Of a stretch of 64,000 bases of DNA, positions 16,890 through 26,093 are shown piece by piece. Positions within the stretch are counted from its first letter, which is position 1. Each line of letters starts with the position of its first letter. The stretch is taken from positions 2,334,547 to 2,398,546 of the forward strand of contig DS990260.1 of assembly GCA_000155435.1 (NCBI GenBank), given 5' to 3'. The notes beneath the pieces were generated by a model that worked only from the letters and a program-made list of their open reading frames with translations, was not told where the DNA came from and searched no databases. The position numbers and the translations under genes were made by a program. Source of the stretch: Clostridiales bacterium 1_7_47FAA. GTDB lineage: Bacteria > Bacillota > Clostridia > Lachnospirales > Lachnospiraceae.

Positions 16890-19379
16890 TTATCTGCGGT
16901 TAAAATCAGAGATTGCCATCACACAGTCAATCAGTTCCTGCTGTGTGGCCGTATCTCTTGGCCGGTAGTATTTCCCTTCCTTTGCGCCCACAAATCCCAG
17001 ATAGGAACTGACCCCCACGCCGGAGCGCAGGCCAGGCCGGATATCCCCTGCATCCTCATAATCAGGGTACACAATCATCAGTTCTTCATAGGGTATCCCG
17101 CAGGCCAGAAGGGCAATCCGCCCCATCTCATCCCTGGCAACCGGATCATCCGTGTCCATCCGTATGCCCTGTTCCTCCAGAACGGATTGTATCTTCCCGG
17201 CCTCCGGTCCCCAGAAAGCGGACAGGATCCCGGCACATTCCTTCATGGTGACAGGTTTATCCGGCTTCAGCCAGCGGGCGTCCACATATCCCCTGGACAG
17301 GGCGCCTCTTACCGCCCCATCCTTAAACCTCTCCTGTTCGTCCCCTGTCAGCACCCGGTATGCCATGCTCTGCCCTTGATTCCCGTAAGGATCCCTGGCT
17401 GTCAGCACCAGGTATTTTCCCTGCATGTCATCCGTAATTTCCAAGCTCCTGCCACGGCCTGCGCAGGAGGCGGCCCGTATACCCGCCTGGCCTGTGTCCG
17501 TGCTGTCTGCACCATGGCCATCCGCCTGCGCCCCATATGGCTGGTCTGTAAGATACCATTCATAGGACAGACCGCCCATACCGGCTCCCAGCAGTTCCCC
17601 AGCTGCGCGGACCGTCCCTCCCGCCACGAAGGTTCCCTCCGCCCTGACATCCACCGGGCGCGGGTATGTATGCCCATTGATACGTACCTGTTCCAAAAGT
17701 GGATCCTTCCAGTTCCTGGCCCTGACCTCGTGGTCCACGTCCCGGATATCCACATCCACCAGCTCCAGCCCGGTGATTGGGACCTGGTCAAATGCCTCCA
17801 TGAAAATCCCGTATGTACCGCCATTGGCCGTGAAATCCTCAATCCGTATATCCCTGTATTCCGGCAGATAGCTGCCCATCCACCCCTCGTCGTACAGCAT
17901 GGTGGCGTGAATGGATACATACCGGATGTTGGATGCCCTGGAACCGCGGATGTAGATGCGCTCCACCACGCCGCCCCTGGCAGCGTTGGATTTGAAACGG
18001 ATTGCATAGTCCAGGGACTGGGTGCCGAACCGGTTGTCATCCGCATAGATATCCCTGATATCCCCGCTCATCTCACTGCCGAACGCTATACCGCTGGTCC
18101 CCCCGGCAAATTCATTTCCCCGGATTACCATGTTCCGGGCAGACCAGCCAGCCTCCTTAAGCTCCCATCCGTCCCGGTTACGGCCGGATTTAACAGCCAC
18201 CCCGTCGCCTCCCACCTGGAACCGGCAGTCCTCAATCAATACATAATTGCAGTTTTCCGGGTTGCAGCCGTCATTATTGTTGAAGTTCCCATCCACCTCA
18301 ATCCCCCGCACCGTCACATTGGTGCACAGTACAGGATTCACGCCCCACATGGGCGGGTTTTTAATGGAAATGCCTTCTACCAGCACGTTTTCACATCCAA
18401 TGACCTGAATGAAATTAGGGCGCAGGAAATGGCCCTCGCCAAAGACCCGCTTCCTGACATCCACGCCATCGTCCACCATGCGGCGCAGGATTCCCACGTC
18501 AGAGGACGAGGGCCTGGTGTAATCCTGTCCGATATACGTATCCCCATACCAGCTCCACCATGTATCCTGGTCCGCCTGTCCGTCCAGCCTGCCTTTGCCG
18601 GTCACGGCTATATTATCCTGCCCATTGGCGTATATCAGGGGACTCCAGTTGTAACAGGGCGCTCCCTCGTAATACGCCAGCACCAGAGGATAATTCTCCG
18701 GGATGATGTCCCTGGTAAAACACAGGACCGTGTCCTCTGATTCCAGGTGCAGGTTGACATTTTCCTTCAGCACAATGGCTCCTGTATCAAATCTGCCCCT
18801 GGGTATCACCACCATGCCTCCCCCCTGGGCGCTTACATGGTCAATTGCCGCCTGGATTGCCTTTGTATCCAGGATACCGTCATCCGGAACCGCGCCGTAA
18901 TCCGTCACGTCCACCCGCAGATTGGGGAATACCGGGTCGTGGATCTGCTCCAATATGGATTCCGCCGTACTCCAGCAGGGGGAGGTCCGTTGGGCATTGG
19001 AAGCCGGGCTGCCGGAGGACATAATACTTCCGTCCACATCTCCCACTGTATTCTTCCCGATATGTATCCCGGCGTTTTCTATTCCCTGGGGCACGGCACT
19101 GTCCATTCCCTGGCCCCCGGCAGCGCCCACTCCCTGGCTCCCGGCCGCGCCCACTCCCTGGCTCCCGGCCGCATCCATTCCCTGGCCCCCGGCAGCACCC
19201 ATTCCCTGCCCCCCGGCAGCATCCACTCCCTGCCCCCCGGCAGCATCCACTCCCTGCCCCACAGCCACGCCTTGTCCACCGCCCGCGCTTCCATCCATAT
19301 CACCAGATGCACAGGCAGTAAGCAGGATTGCGATGGCCGCGGCGGCCAGAAATCCTGTCCTGTTCCTCATCATAAACAC
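16890..19379 (-). CDS. GH28-family lipoprotein with altered catalytic residues
   Basis: 829 residues from a GTG; ATGs two and three codons in are alternatives. Lipobox LLTAC (Cys23), then eight octapeptides of type GQGVDAAG (about residues 36-100), a GH28 beta-helix (about 150-560), an Ig-like domain and a C-terminal SLH-like region (YVDARWLKPDKPVTMKECAG). The beta-helix is clearly GH28 (GEGHFLRPNFIQVIGCENVL). However, the catalytic GDD motif reads GGD (Gly391, Asp392) and the GHG histidine is replaced in GGTSG (Thr428). The two sibling GH28s keep both motifs. It may therefore bind rather than cut polygalacturonan. It directly precedes the kinase gene. Confidence 0.9.
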   Translation of the reverse strand: MFMMRNRTGFLAAAAIAILLTACASGDMDGSAGGGQGVAVGQGVDAAGGQGVDAAGGQGMGAAGGQGMDAAGSQGVGAAGSQGVGAAGGQGMDSAVPQGIENAGIHIGKNTVGDVDGSIMSSGSPASNAQRTSPCWSTAESILEQIHDPVFPNLRVDVTDYGAVPDDGILDTKAIQAAIDHVSAQGGGMVVIPRGRFDTGAIVLKENVNLHLESEDTVLCFTRDIIPENYPLVLAYYEGAPCYNWSPLIYANGQDNIAVTGKGRLDGQADQDTWWSWYGDTYIGQDYTRPSSSDVGILRRMVDDGVDVRKRVFGEGHFLRPNFIQVIGCENVLVEGISIKNPPMWGVNPVLCTNVTVRGIEVDGNFNNNDGCNPENCNYVLIEDCRFQVGGDGVAVKSGRNRDGWELKEAGWSARNMVIRGNEFAGGTSGIAFGSEMSGDIRDIYADDNRFGTQSLDYAIRFKSNAARGGVVERIYIRGSRASNIRYVSIHATMLYDEGWMGSYLPEYRDIRIEDFTANGGTYGIFMEAFDQVPITGLELVDVDIRDVDHEVRARNWKDPLLEQVRINGHTYPRPVDVRAEGTFVAGGTVRAAGELLGAGMGGLSYEWYLTDQPYGAQADGHGADSTDTGQAGIRAASCAGRGRSLEITDDMQGKYLVLTARDPYGNQGQSMAYRVLTGDEQERFKDGAVRGALSRGYVDARWLKPDKPVTMKECAGILSAFWGPEAGKIQSVLEEQGIRMDTDDPVARDEMGRIALLACGIPYEELMIVYPDYEDAGDIRPGLRSGVGVSSYLGFVGAKEGKYYRPRDTATQQELIDCVMAISDFNRR
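19081..19272. repeat. eight 24-bp tandem repeats after the lipoprotein signal
   Basis: Units like ATTCCCTGGCCCCCGGCAGC + ACCC follow each other in register from 19081 to 19272; the central six are most alike, the outer two diverged. They encode GQGMDAAG-type octapeptides that would form a flexible tether between the lipid anchor and the beta-helix. Confidence 0.93.
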
Positions 19380-19445
19380 GTTTCCTTTTCCTCATGTTAA
19401 TTGATTTCTATTGTATTCATTCTCCGGACTCCCGTCAATACAGGA

Positions 19446-19487
19446 AAAGCCGCCGGAATATCCGGATACGGATTTCCAGCGGTCTTT
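19446..19487 (-). terminator. probable terminator after the second GH28 gene
   Basis: On the minus strand CCGCTGGAAATCCG pairs imperfectly with CGGATATTCCGGCGG, followed by CTTTTCC. It lies 14 bp past the stop of the gene at 19501, in the 121-bp gap before the next GH28 gene, and may allow partial read-through. Confidence 0.55.
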
Positions 19488-19500
19488 TCAACAGGATATG

Positions 19501-21795
19501 CTATCTTCTGGCGTATACCGCCACTTTATCCAGTACATCAATGACAATGGCAAAGTCAGCATTCTTTTTAGGTTCAAATTCATTGCCCTCAGCGGCCTTC
19601 ATGAATCCAAAGTCATCGCAGGTCGCCACATTGGTATGGTAATACACGTCAATGTCATCCGTGTCATCATAAGTAGGGGTTGCCCAGAAGGTTGTCTCAT
19701 CATAGGGCGCGCCGCAGCTCTTAATGGCGATATCGGCCAGTTCCTGCCTGGTAACCGGGTCTTCCGGTGCAAATGCCCCGTCCTTCAGATCCATCATGCC
19801 TTTTTCAATGACAGCGGCAGCTATGGCGTACTGCCCGTCCTTGGCAGTCAGGTCTTTCAACTCCACGTCGCCCTTTGGCTGCGTCAGGTTCCACATACCG
19901 GCTAACATCTTTGCAACATCATACCGGGTCACTTCCTGACCCAGGTCCACGGTTGCCGCCGGGTCTAAAAGACCCTTGGCCGCCAGTCTCATGACGCTGC
20001 CGCTGAGCGCATTTCCTTCTTCCACACCGCACACGGGACCTGTGGGAAGGATGGTGTAGGCAATGCTGGTATTCTGGTTTCCATTCTCATCCGAGGCAGT
20101 TACCTTTAAATACCTGCCTTCCAGGCCTTCCGGCAGGGTCCACTCCTGGCCCTGGCCCGCTGTTTCGTATGTTCCGTCCTTTTTATCCGATACCTGCCAG
20201 GTATAATTAAGACTTGCGGGGTCTCCTCCCAGAAGGATTGAATCCGCCTTTACCACACGCCCGGCTGAGGGGATGCCGTCCATCCTTGTGTCTGAGGGAG
20301 CCGGATATTTCATGCCGTTAATGACCACATTTTCAAGGACAGGGTTTTCCCAGTTTACTGCGCGCAGGGGATTCTCCACTTCGTTTAATTCCACATTGCG
20401 CATGACCAGACCCGTTACAGGGACATCCTCAAAGGCTTCCACGAAAATACCGAAGTCCCCGCCCGTGCTCTTCAGGTTTTCAATGGTTATGTTCCTGAAC
20501 TGAGGCATATAATCCCCATGCCTGCCTTCCTCATACAGCATGGTTGCATGGACCACTGCATCGGAAACAGACTGGATGGTGGTATTCCTCAGGTAGATAT
20601 TCTCAATGATGCCCCCGCGCACGGCATTGGTCTTGAACCTGAGCGCGTATTTCAGGTTGGGGCTGTTGAACTGGTTGTTGTCCGCGAATACATTGTTGAC
20701 GCCTCCGCTGACCTCGCTGCCGATGGTAATGCCGCCATGGCCGTCCGCAAATATATTGTTGCGGATAATGATGTTCTGGGAAGGCGTGTTGGTGGCCCGT
20801 CCGTCTGCATTGCGGCCTGATTTGATGGCAATGCAGTCATCCCCTGTATCAAAGTAGTTGTCCTCAATCAGCACATAGTTGCTGCTCTCCGGGTCAATGC
20901 CGTCATTGTTGGCTGCCTTGGTGCTGATATGGATTCCCCTTACGGTCACATTGGTACAAAGCACGGGGTTGACCTCCCACATGGGGGAACGCAGGAGGGT
21001 GACACCTTCCACCAGTACATTCTCGCATCCGATGACCTGGATGAAGTTGGGCCTTAAGAAATGCCCCTCGCCGAATATGCGCTCTTCTACCGGCACACGG
21101 TCATTGTTCATATTAATCAGGGCCGTACGGTCATCATCCTGGTAATCCGTCATATAATCCCTGGACATCCAGCACCACGGAGTGCCGTCGCCAGCCTGTC
21201 CGTCCAGGGTTCCCTGGCCTGTCAGGGCAATATTGACCGCGTCCTTGGCATAGATGAACGCGCTGTAGTTATACATGGGCTGCCCTTCCCAGTGGGAATA
21301 GACCAGGGGATAATTGTCATGATTGATATCCTGTGTGAACTGAAGCTTGGTCTCCTTGTCCTCCAGGCACAGGTTCACATTGTCCTTCAGCGTGATGGCG
21401 CCGGTGTCATAGGTGCCCTTTGGTATGACCACCTTGCCGCCGCCCTTTTCAGATACCTCGTCAATGGCTTTCTGGATGGCTTGTGTGTCCAGCTTATCAT
21501 CATCCGCAACAGCGCCGTAATCCAGTACATTTACGGTTAAATCCGGGAACCTTGGGTCGCTGATATGGGTCAGTATCTCTTCTGCCATATCCCAGGTCAT
21601 GCCGCCTTCCCCGCCTTCATCCCCGGTTTCCTCAGCCTGTGCTTCTGTTTCATTCTCTGTTTCTTTCGTTGTCCCAGCAGCCGTTGTAGATGGCGCTGCC
21701 TGCTGTGTATCTGCTGTTTCCTGGCTGCCGCCGCATGCCGTAAGCCCTATGGCTAATGCTGCCGCCAGGGAAATTCCCCATATTTTCTTTTTCAT
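19501..21795 (-). CDS. GH28 polygalacturonase-type lipoprotein
   Basis: 764 residues. Lipobox GLTAC (Cys21), then a Thr/Glu-rich linker, a GH28 beta-helix with all catalytic motifs (NNDGIDPES; DTGDDCIAIKSG with Asp319/Asp320; ADGHGGITIGSE with His353; LRFKTNAVRGG), an Ig-like domain (LNYTWQVSDKKDGTYETAGQ) and SLH-like repeats (KGMMDLKDGAFAPEDPVTRQ). It should hydrolyse polygalacturonan or rhamnogalacturonan at the cell surface, releasing oligosaccharides or monomers. AAAGGAG precedes the ATG. A possible promoter lies at 21861-21890, so it may also be transcribed separately from the genes upstream. Confidence 0.95.
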   Translation of the reverse strand: MKKKIWGISLAAALAIGLTACGGSQETADTQQAAPSTTAAGTTKETENETEAQAEETGDEGGEGGMTWDMAEEILTHISDPRFPDLTVNVLDYGAVADDDKLDTQAIQKAIDEVSEKGGGKVVIPKGTYDTGAITLKDNVNLCLEDKETKLQFTQDINHDNYPLVYSHWEGQPMYNYSAFIYAKDAVNIALTGQGTLDGQAGDGTPWCWMSRDYMTDYQDDDRTALINMNNDRVPVEERIFGEGHFLRPNFIQVIGCENVLVEGVTLLRSPMWEVNPVLCTNVTVRGIHISTKAANNDGIDPESSNYVLIEDNYFDTGDDCIAIKSGRNADGRATNTPSQNIIIRNNIFADGHGGITIGSEVSGGVNNVFADNNQFNSPNLKYALRFKTNAVRGGIIENIYLRNTTIQSVSDAVVHATMLYEEGRHGDYMPQFRNITIENLKSTGGDFGIFVEAFEDVPVTGLVMRNVELNEVENPLRAVNWENPVLENVVINGMKYPAPSDTRMDGIPSAGRVVKADSILLGGDPASLNYTWQVSDKKDGTYETAGQGQEWTLPEGLEGRYLKVTASDENGNQNTSIAYTILPTGPVCGVEEGNALSGSVMRLAAKGLLDPAATVDLGQEVTRYDVAKMLAGMWNLTQPKGDVELKDLTAKDGQYAIAAAVIEKGMMDLKDGAFAPEDPVTRQELADIAIKSCGAPYDETTFWATPTYDDTDDIDVYYHTNVATCDDFGFMKAAEGNEFEPKKNADFAIVIDVLDKVAVYARR

Positions 21796-21860
21796 GACAC
21801 TTGCTCCTTTAGTATGTTCGGTTCATCCATTTATAAGGCGCGCGTTCCTTATCTGACCTA

Positions 21861-21890
21861 ATTATACTAATCCGGTCCGTGTCCGGGCAA
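21861..21890 (-). promoter_or_regulatory. possible promoter of the second GH28 gene
   Basis: Minus-strand TTGCCC (21885-21890), 18-bp spacer, TATAAT (21861-21866). The perfect -10 lies about 65 bp upstream of the ATG at 21795, inside the 137-bp gap after the epimerase gene. Confidence 0.5.
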
Positions 21891-21932
21891 CAGGACTTTT
21901 CCGCTATTCACAGCATTTTTCGGAACCAGTGC

Positions 21933-22778
21933 TTAAGCTTCATCATAAAACGTTTTCATCCTGGCCCCGCACCAGGCGGCATTTTCCGGGACCGTGTTCT
22001 CCAGGGTGGCGTAAATGAAGGGCTTCTCCTGTTTTATGAACCTCATGATGGATGTATAGTCCATCTCACCTGTTCCCGCGCCCACTGCCTTCAGCCCATG
22101 GCCTTCGGGCACGCGGATATAATCCTTAAAATGCACCATGGCAATATCCCTGCCCAGAAGCTCCATTGCCTCTGCAAACACCTCTTCCCTGCGGTCCACA
22201 TTGTCCAGGTCCAGCATGTTCACCGGGTCGAACAGGATCTGAAGGTTGGGGGAACCGATCTCATCCAGCACGGTACGCGCACGCCTGGGATTCCACACGA
22301 TGTGCCGGGCCACCGGCTCCAGCGCAAGGATTACCCCGAACTGTTCCGCACACCGCACCACCGGCTTAATATTCTTTATGAAGGTGGACAGGGCCGCGTC
22401 CGTCCTGCATTCCGGACAGTATTTATACTCAGGGTTGGGGGCACCTGTTTCTGTCCCCACCATGCCGCAGCCCAAAAGGGATGCGAAGCGGATATGGGCG
22501 TAGTATTTTTCCAGGGACGCGCGGATTACCTCCTGGTCCGGATGGGCCAGATTCAGGTAATTGCCAAGGACAGCCACATCCATCTGGTTCTGTTCAAACA
22601 GATGCTTCAGATAATGGGCATAGCCGGGTGTCAGGGCAGAAGGGCCGCAGGGGTATTCCTTCATTGCCTTGCTAAGGGCCAGGTGGACACAGGTATAGCC
22701 TTTTTCCCTCACAATGGGGAGAAGTCCTTCCATGGGCAGATTTTCCGCGTCATGAAGGCGCAGTCCTAATTGGAGCAT
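21933..22778 (-). CDS. sugar phosphate isomerase/epimerase-like TIM-barrel protein
   Basis: 281 residues of the xylose-isomerase-like TIM-barrel (AP-endonuclease 2) superfamily: MLQLGLRLHDAENLP, GTETGAPNPEY, GVILALEPVARHIVWNP, NLQILFDPVNMLDLDN and MVHFKDYIRVPEGHG supply the usual Glu/Asp/His metal ligands. Cytoplasmic. Its ATG lies inside the last 13 bp of the GH105 gene, which suggests coupled translation. In pectin or uronate loci such proteins isomerise keto-uronates or related sugars; the exact reaction cannot be fixed here. Confidence 0.85.
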   Translation of the reverse strand: MLQLGLRLHDAENLPMEGLLPIVREKGYTCVHLALSKAMKEYPCGPSALTPGYAHYLKHLFEQNQMDVAVLGNYLNLAHPDQEVIRASLEKYYAHIRFASLLGCGMVGTETGAPNPEYKYCPECRTDAALSTFIKNIKPVVRCAEQFGVILALEPVARHIVWNPRRARTVLDEIGSPNLQILFDPVNMLDLDNVDRREEVFAEAMELLGRDIAMVHFKDYIRVPEGHGLKAVGAGTGEMDYTSIMRFIKQEKPFIYATLENTVPENAAWCGARMKTFYDEA

Positions 22779-23887
22779 GGATGATTCCCCTTTCTTCTGA
22801 GCTGTTCGCTTACCGCCATCATGCAGGCAGCCGCGCCATGCTGGTTGTCGGTCATCTGTGCCTCACTTATGTAGTACTCCGGGGTTCCGTTGCGGTCCTT
22901 GCGGTTATGGGGGTCCGGCCCGGCGCCCAGGCCCGCGCTTGCGCAGATTCCGTAGAGATGCCAGCCATCCTCCTCTTTTTTAAGCCAGGTACGGCGGATG
23001 CCTTCAAGGACCTCATTTCCTTTATCCCAATAGGAGCCGTCAAGCATCCCAAGGCGGGCGCCCTTCATCAGGGCATAGGCTGCCATGGCGCTTCCCGATG
23101 TCTCGGGATAATTGCCTGGAAGTTCCCCATGGTCCACGGCCTGGAGGAACATATGGGACTCCCTGTCCTGATACTGCAAAAGGCCATCCAGACCATTTTT
23201 AAGAAGTAATGCCAGCTCCCCTGCCCGCGGCGTATGATCCTTTGCCAGCTCATATACATCCGCCAGCGCCATAAGGAACCATCCCTCCGCCCGGAGCCAT
23301 ACCCCGGGGCTGCGTCCGGTCACCGGGTCCGCCCAGTCCGCCTTACGGCTTACGTCACAGCCGTGCAGGTACAGCCTTGTCTTTTCGTCCCACAGCAGGC
23401 GGTGGGTGCTTTGAAACTGGTCCATGATGTCATCCCACCGTTCCTCACCGTTTTCTTCCAGGCATTTTGCGTAAAACGGCATGGCCATGTAAAGGCCGTC
23501 CAGCCACACCTGGTTGGGGTAAATGTCCTTATGCCAGAAGTTGCCGGTGGCTGTCCGGGGATAATGTTCCAGAAAAGCATATGCCCTCCCGACCCCGCGT
23601 CCATACCTCTCATCCCCGGTCAGGTCCCGGAGGATCCGCAGGGACTTGCCAAAGCTGACCTTATCAATATTATTTTCATCCTCTTCCCAGTTGGCAACCC
23701 TGCCGTCCTCATCCACCAGCCACTTACCGGCATCCAGGATGTAACGGTTCCAGCGCGGATTGCCCGTGGCATCCGCCAGGAAGGCTGCTCCTGTTACACA
23801 GAGGTCATTCTTATAATTCCAGGGCCGTTCACTGAGGAAACGCGGAAATGCCGTCTCCATGTACTGTGAAAAATACTCTAACCACAT
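22766..23887 (-). CDS. GH105 unsaturated rhamnogalacturonyl/galacturonyl hydrolase
   Basis: 373 residues, cytoplasmic, an (alpha/alpha)6 barrel of the YteR/YesR family. Family features are WNYKNDLCVTGAAFLADA, the catalytic Asp in NQVWLDGLYMAMPF (Asp130), DPVTGRSPGVWLRAEGWFLMAL and the C-terminal PEYYISEAQMTDNQHGAAA. GH105 enzymes cut the unsaturated uronic acid from oligosaccharides produced by pectate or rhamnogalacturonan lyases. No lyase is present in this window, so lyase products may come from other genes or from other gut organisms. It lies 55 bp downstream of a GH28 gene in the same operon. Confidence 0.95.
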   Translation of the reverse strand: MWLEYFSQYMETAFPRFLSERPWNYKNDLCVTGAAFLADATGNPRWNRYILDAGKWLVDEDGRVANWEEDENNIDKVSFGKSLRILRDLTGDERYGRGVGRAYAFLEHYPRTATGNFWHKDIYPNQVWLDGLYMAMPFYAKCLEENGEERWDDIMDQFQSTHRLLWDEKTRLYLHGCDVSRKADWADPVTGRSPGVWLRAEGWFLMALADVYELAKDHTPRAGELALLLKNGLDGLLQYQDRESHMFLQAVDHGELPGNYPETSGSAMAAYALMKGARLGMLDGSYWDKGNEVLEGIRRTWLKKEEDGWHLYGICASAGLGAGPDPHNRKDRNGTPEYYISEAQMTDNQHGAAACMMAVSEQLRRKGNHPCSN

Positions 23888-23942
23888 ATTGCTTCATTCT
23901 CCTTCACACTCTATAAAATTCACTGAACCGTCAAACCTCCGC

Positions 23943-26093
23943 TCAGATACCTGCAAAATCGGCAACCCGGTTTAAAATCCCGGCAGCCTCTCCAATGGTA
24001 ACAGGACGCCGGGGATCAAAACATCCGTCCGGATCCAGGCTCATGAAGCCAAAATACAAAGCGCGGGCCACATTGGTGCCGTAGTTATTGTTTACCAATG
24101 CCGCATCGGCACAGACCGGCATGGTGCTGGAGGCATTGCGGTAATTCACGCCGCAGGCCTGCATGGCTACCGTGGCCATCTCCTGGCGGGTGACATGGGC
24201 GCCCGGCTGAAGCCGGGACGCATGGCTATCCGGTTGAGGCTGGGATGCACAGCCATCCGGCTGACCCTGAGACATATCCCCATCCTCCCAAGACCGCTTT
24301 TCCGGCGCAAGGAACCCATTTCCTACCGCAATCCGCAGCGCCTCGCTGCACGCTTCCCCGTCCTCTCCTTCCCAGCGCAGCGCCGGGTCTGCCAATGGCA
24401 GCAGTATTCCTGCAAGCTGTTCCCGGGTCATGATCCCGTCTTCCGGTATGCCTTGCGGACGCTCCCACATTCCCCGGCAGTACAGCCGCTGCCACCCGTA
24501 ATCCCAGCCACTGCCGGACATGCCCTTTGGAAGGACCCGGTATACATGGCTGGTTTCGGCATTTCCCTTATGGTCCATGACCGTAACACGTATGAAAGCC
24601 GCTGTCTCAGGAACCGGGAACTGTTCCCCTTCCCCAGCCTTATTCCAGGCAATGCCGTCAGTGGACGTCTGCCACCCGTACATAAAGTCCATATCCCCTC
24701 CGCAGGTCCTTGCCTCGGCCCTTACGGTCTCCCCATTTACGGGAATGCCAAGGATGCGGACACCGCCGGGGCGCGGGAAGCTTTTTCCGTTGATTACCAC
24801 ATCGTCAACCACCGGCTCCTTCCAGTTCATGCTGCGCATGGGCCGGGCCACCCCGTCTATGCGGATGTTCCTTAAGGTCAGGCCGGTAACCGGGACTTCG
24901 TCAAATGCCTCCAGGAAAATCCCGTAATCCCCTCCGTGGGCAACGATGTTTTCAATGGTTATATTGTGGAATTCCGGCAGGTCGCTGCCGTTTCTCCCAT
25001 CTTCATAAAGCATGGTGCCGTGGACCGCCGCCCCGTGGACATGGTCCATCACACTGTCCGCCAGTATGACGTCCTCCACCCTGCCTCCGCGGCGGGCATT
25101 GGTCTTTAAGCGGAGCGCATAGGTCAGGTTAGGGCTGCTGAAGCGGTTATTGACAGCCAGCACGCGGCGGATCCCGCCGCTCATCTCACTGCCCAGGGCA
25201 ATCCCGCCATGTCCGTCTGCAAACTCGTTATTTTCTATCAGTACATTCTCACAGGGTATACCGGCCATGCGGCCGTCCCTGTCCCTGCCGGATTTCAGGC
25301 TGATGCAGTCGTCCCCGGTATCGAACCGGCAATTGCGGATATGTACGCCATTGCAGCTCTCCGGGTCGCACCCGTCATTGTTGGCCCCATGGCTGTACAA
25401 TGTGACGCCGTCCACCGTCAGGCTGCGGCACATCACCGGGTTCAGCTGCCACATGGGGCTGTTTTTCAGGGTAAATCCCTGAAGGAGCACCCGGCTGCAG
25501 CGGATGGTCTGTATGAAATTGGGCCTCAGGTAATGGCCGGGGCCAAAGACCCTCTGTTCAACAGGCACTCCGTCCACATTCATCCGGCGCAGTGCCTTGC
25601 GGTCCTCCAGCTGAAGGTCAGGCTTATCATCGGACCATGCATCCTCCACCTGATGGTGCCAGTTCCACCAGTGCCCGAAATCCGCGCCCCCATCCAGGGT
25701 CCCTTCCCCGGTAACAGCAATATCATGGGCATCGCAGGCATAAATCAATGGGCTGAAGTTATAACAGGGCGTTGCCTCCCAGTGGGAGAAAACCACCGGG
25801 TAGTGGAGTTCCGGCTCCTCATTGACAAAGGCCAGCACGGATTCCCTGTCCTGAAGGTGAAGCTCCACCCCGCTTTTCAGCTCCAACGCCCCGGTGCGGA
25901 TTGTGCCGCCGGGAAGCAGGAGCCTGCCTCCGCCTTCCCGGCTGATTGTATCTATGGCCCGTTGCAGGGCCTGTGTCTGGACCGCCCCGCTGTCTGGGAC
26001 CACGCCGAACAAACAGGCCGGGAACTCCCGGTCAGGAATATCCGGTCTTTCTATCTGTTTCAGGATTGTCTCCCTCAACTGTAATTTATCCAT
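23943..26093 (-). CDS. GH28 glycoside hydrolase without signal peptide
   Basis: 717 residues from the ATG at 26093, which has a perfect AGGAGG; a start at 26126 is less likely. No signal peptide: the protein opens MDKLQLRETILKQIERPDI. The GH28 motifs are complete (NNDGCDPES; DTGDDCISLKSG with Asp261/Asp262; ADGHGGIALGSE with His295; LRLKTNARRGG). It is followed by an Ig-like domain and SLH-like repeats, with a 27-bp tandem repeat in the linker. It would act on imported oligouronides beside GH105. An SLH-like region on a protein without signal peptide is odd. Overlaps the esterase by 8 bp. Confidence 0.92.
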   Translation of the reverse strand: MDKLQLRETILKQIERPDIPDREFPACLFGVVPDSGAVQTQALQRAIDTISREGGGRLLLPGGTIRTGALELKSGVELHLQDRESVLAFVNEEPELHYPVVFSHWEATPCYNFSPLIYACDAHDIAVTGEGTLDGGADFGHWWNWHHQVEDAWSDDKPDLQLEDRKALRRMNVDGVPVEQRVFGPGHYLRPNFIQTIRCSRVLLQGFTLKNSPMWQLNPVMCRSLTVDGVTLYSHGANNDGCDPESCNGVHIRNCRFDTGDDCISLKSGRDRDGRMAGIPCENVLIENNEFADGHGGIALGSEMSGGIRRVLAVNNRFSSPNLTYALRLKTNARRGGRVEDVILADSVMDHVHGAAVHGTMLYEDGRNGSDLPEFHNITIENIVAHGGDYGIFLEAFDEVPVTGLTLRNIRIDGVARPMRSMNWKEPVVDDVVINGKSFPRPGGVRILGIPVNGETVRAEARTCGGDMDFMYGWQTSTDGIAWNKAGEGEQFPVPETAAFIRVTVMDHKGNAETSHVYRVLPKGMSGSGWDYGWQRLYCRGMWERPQGIPEDGIMTREQLAGILLPLADPALRWEGEDGEACSEALRIAVGNGFLAPEKRSWEDGDMSQGQPDGCASQPQPDSHASRLQPGAHVTRQEMATVAMQACGVNYRNASSTMPVCADAALVNNNYGTNVARALYFGFMSLDPDGCFDPRRPVTIGEAAGILNRVADFAGI
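24205..24279. repeat. 27-bp tandem repeat in the C-terminal linker of the third GH28
   Basis: Two full 27-bp units (24205-24231, 24232-24258) and a third partial unit share GGYTGA...ATGGCTATCC-like sequence. They encode related nonapeptides QPDSHASRL and QPDGCASQP between SLH-like segments. Confidence 0.75.

Noticed and set aside
16833-18740. Long plus-strand open frame (635 codons) opposite the GH28 gene
   Set aside because: Exact antisense of a well-supported GH28; Pro/His-rich, no ribosome site, no family resemblance. It reflects GC-rich codon use.
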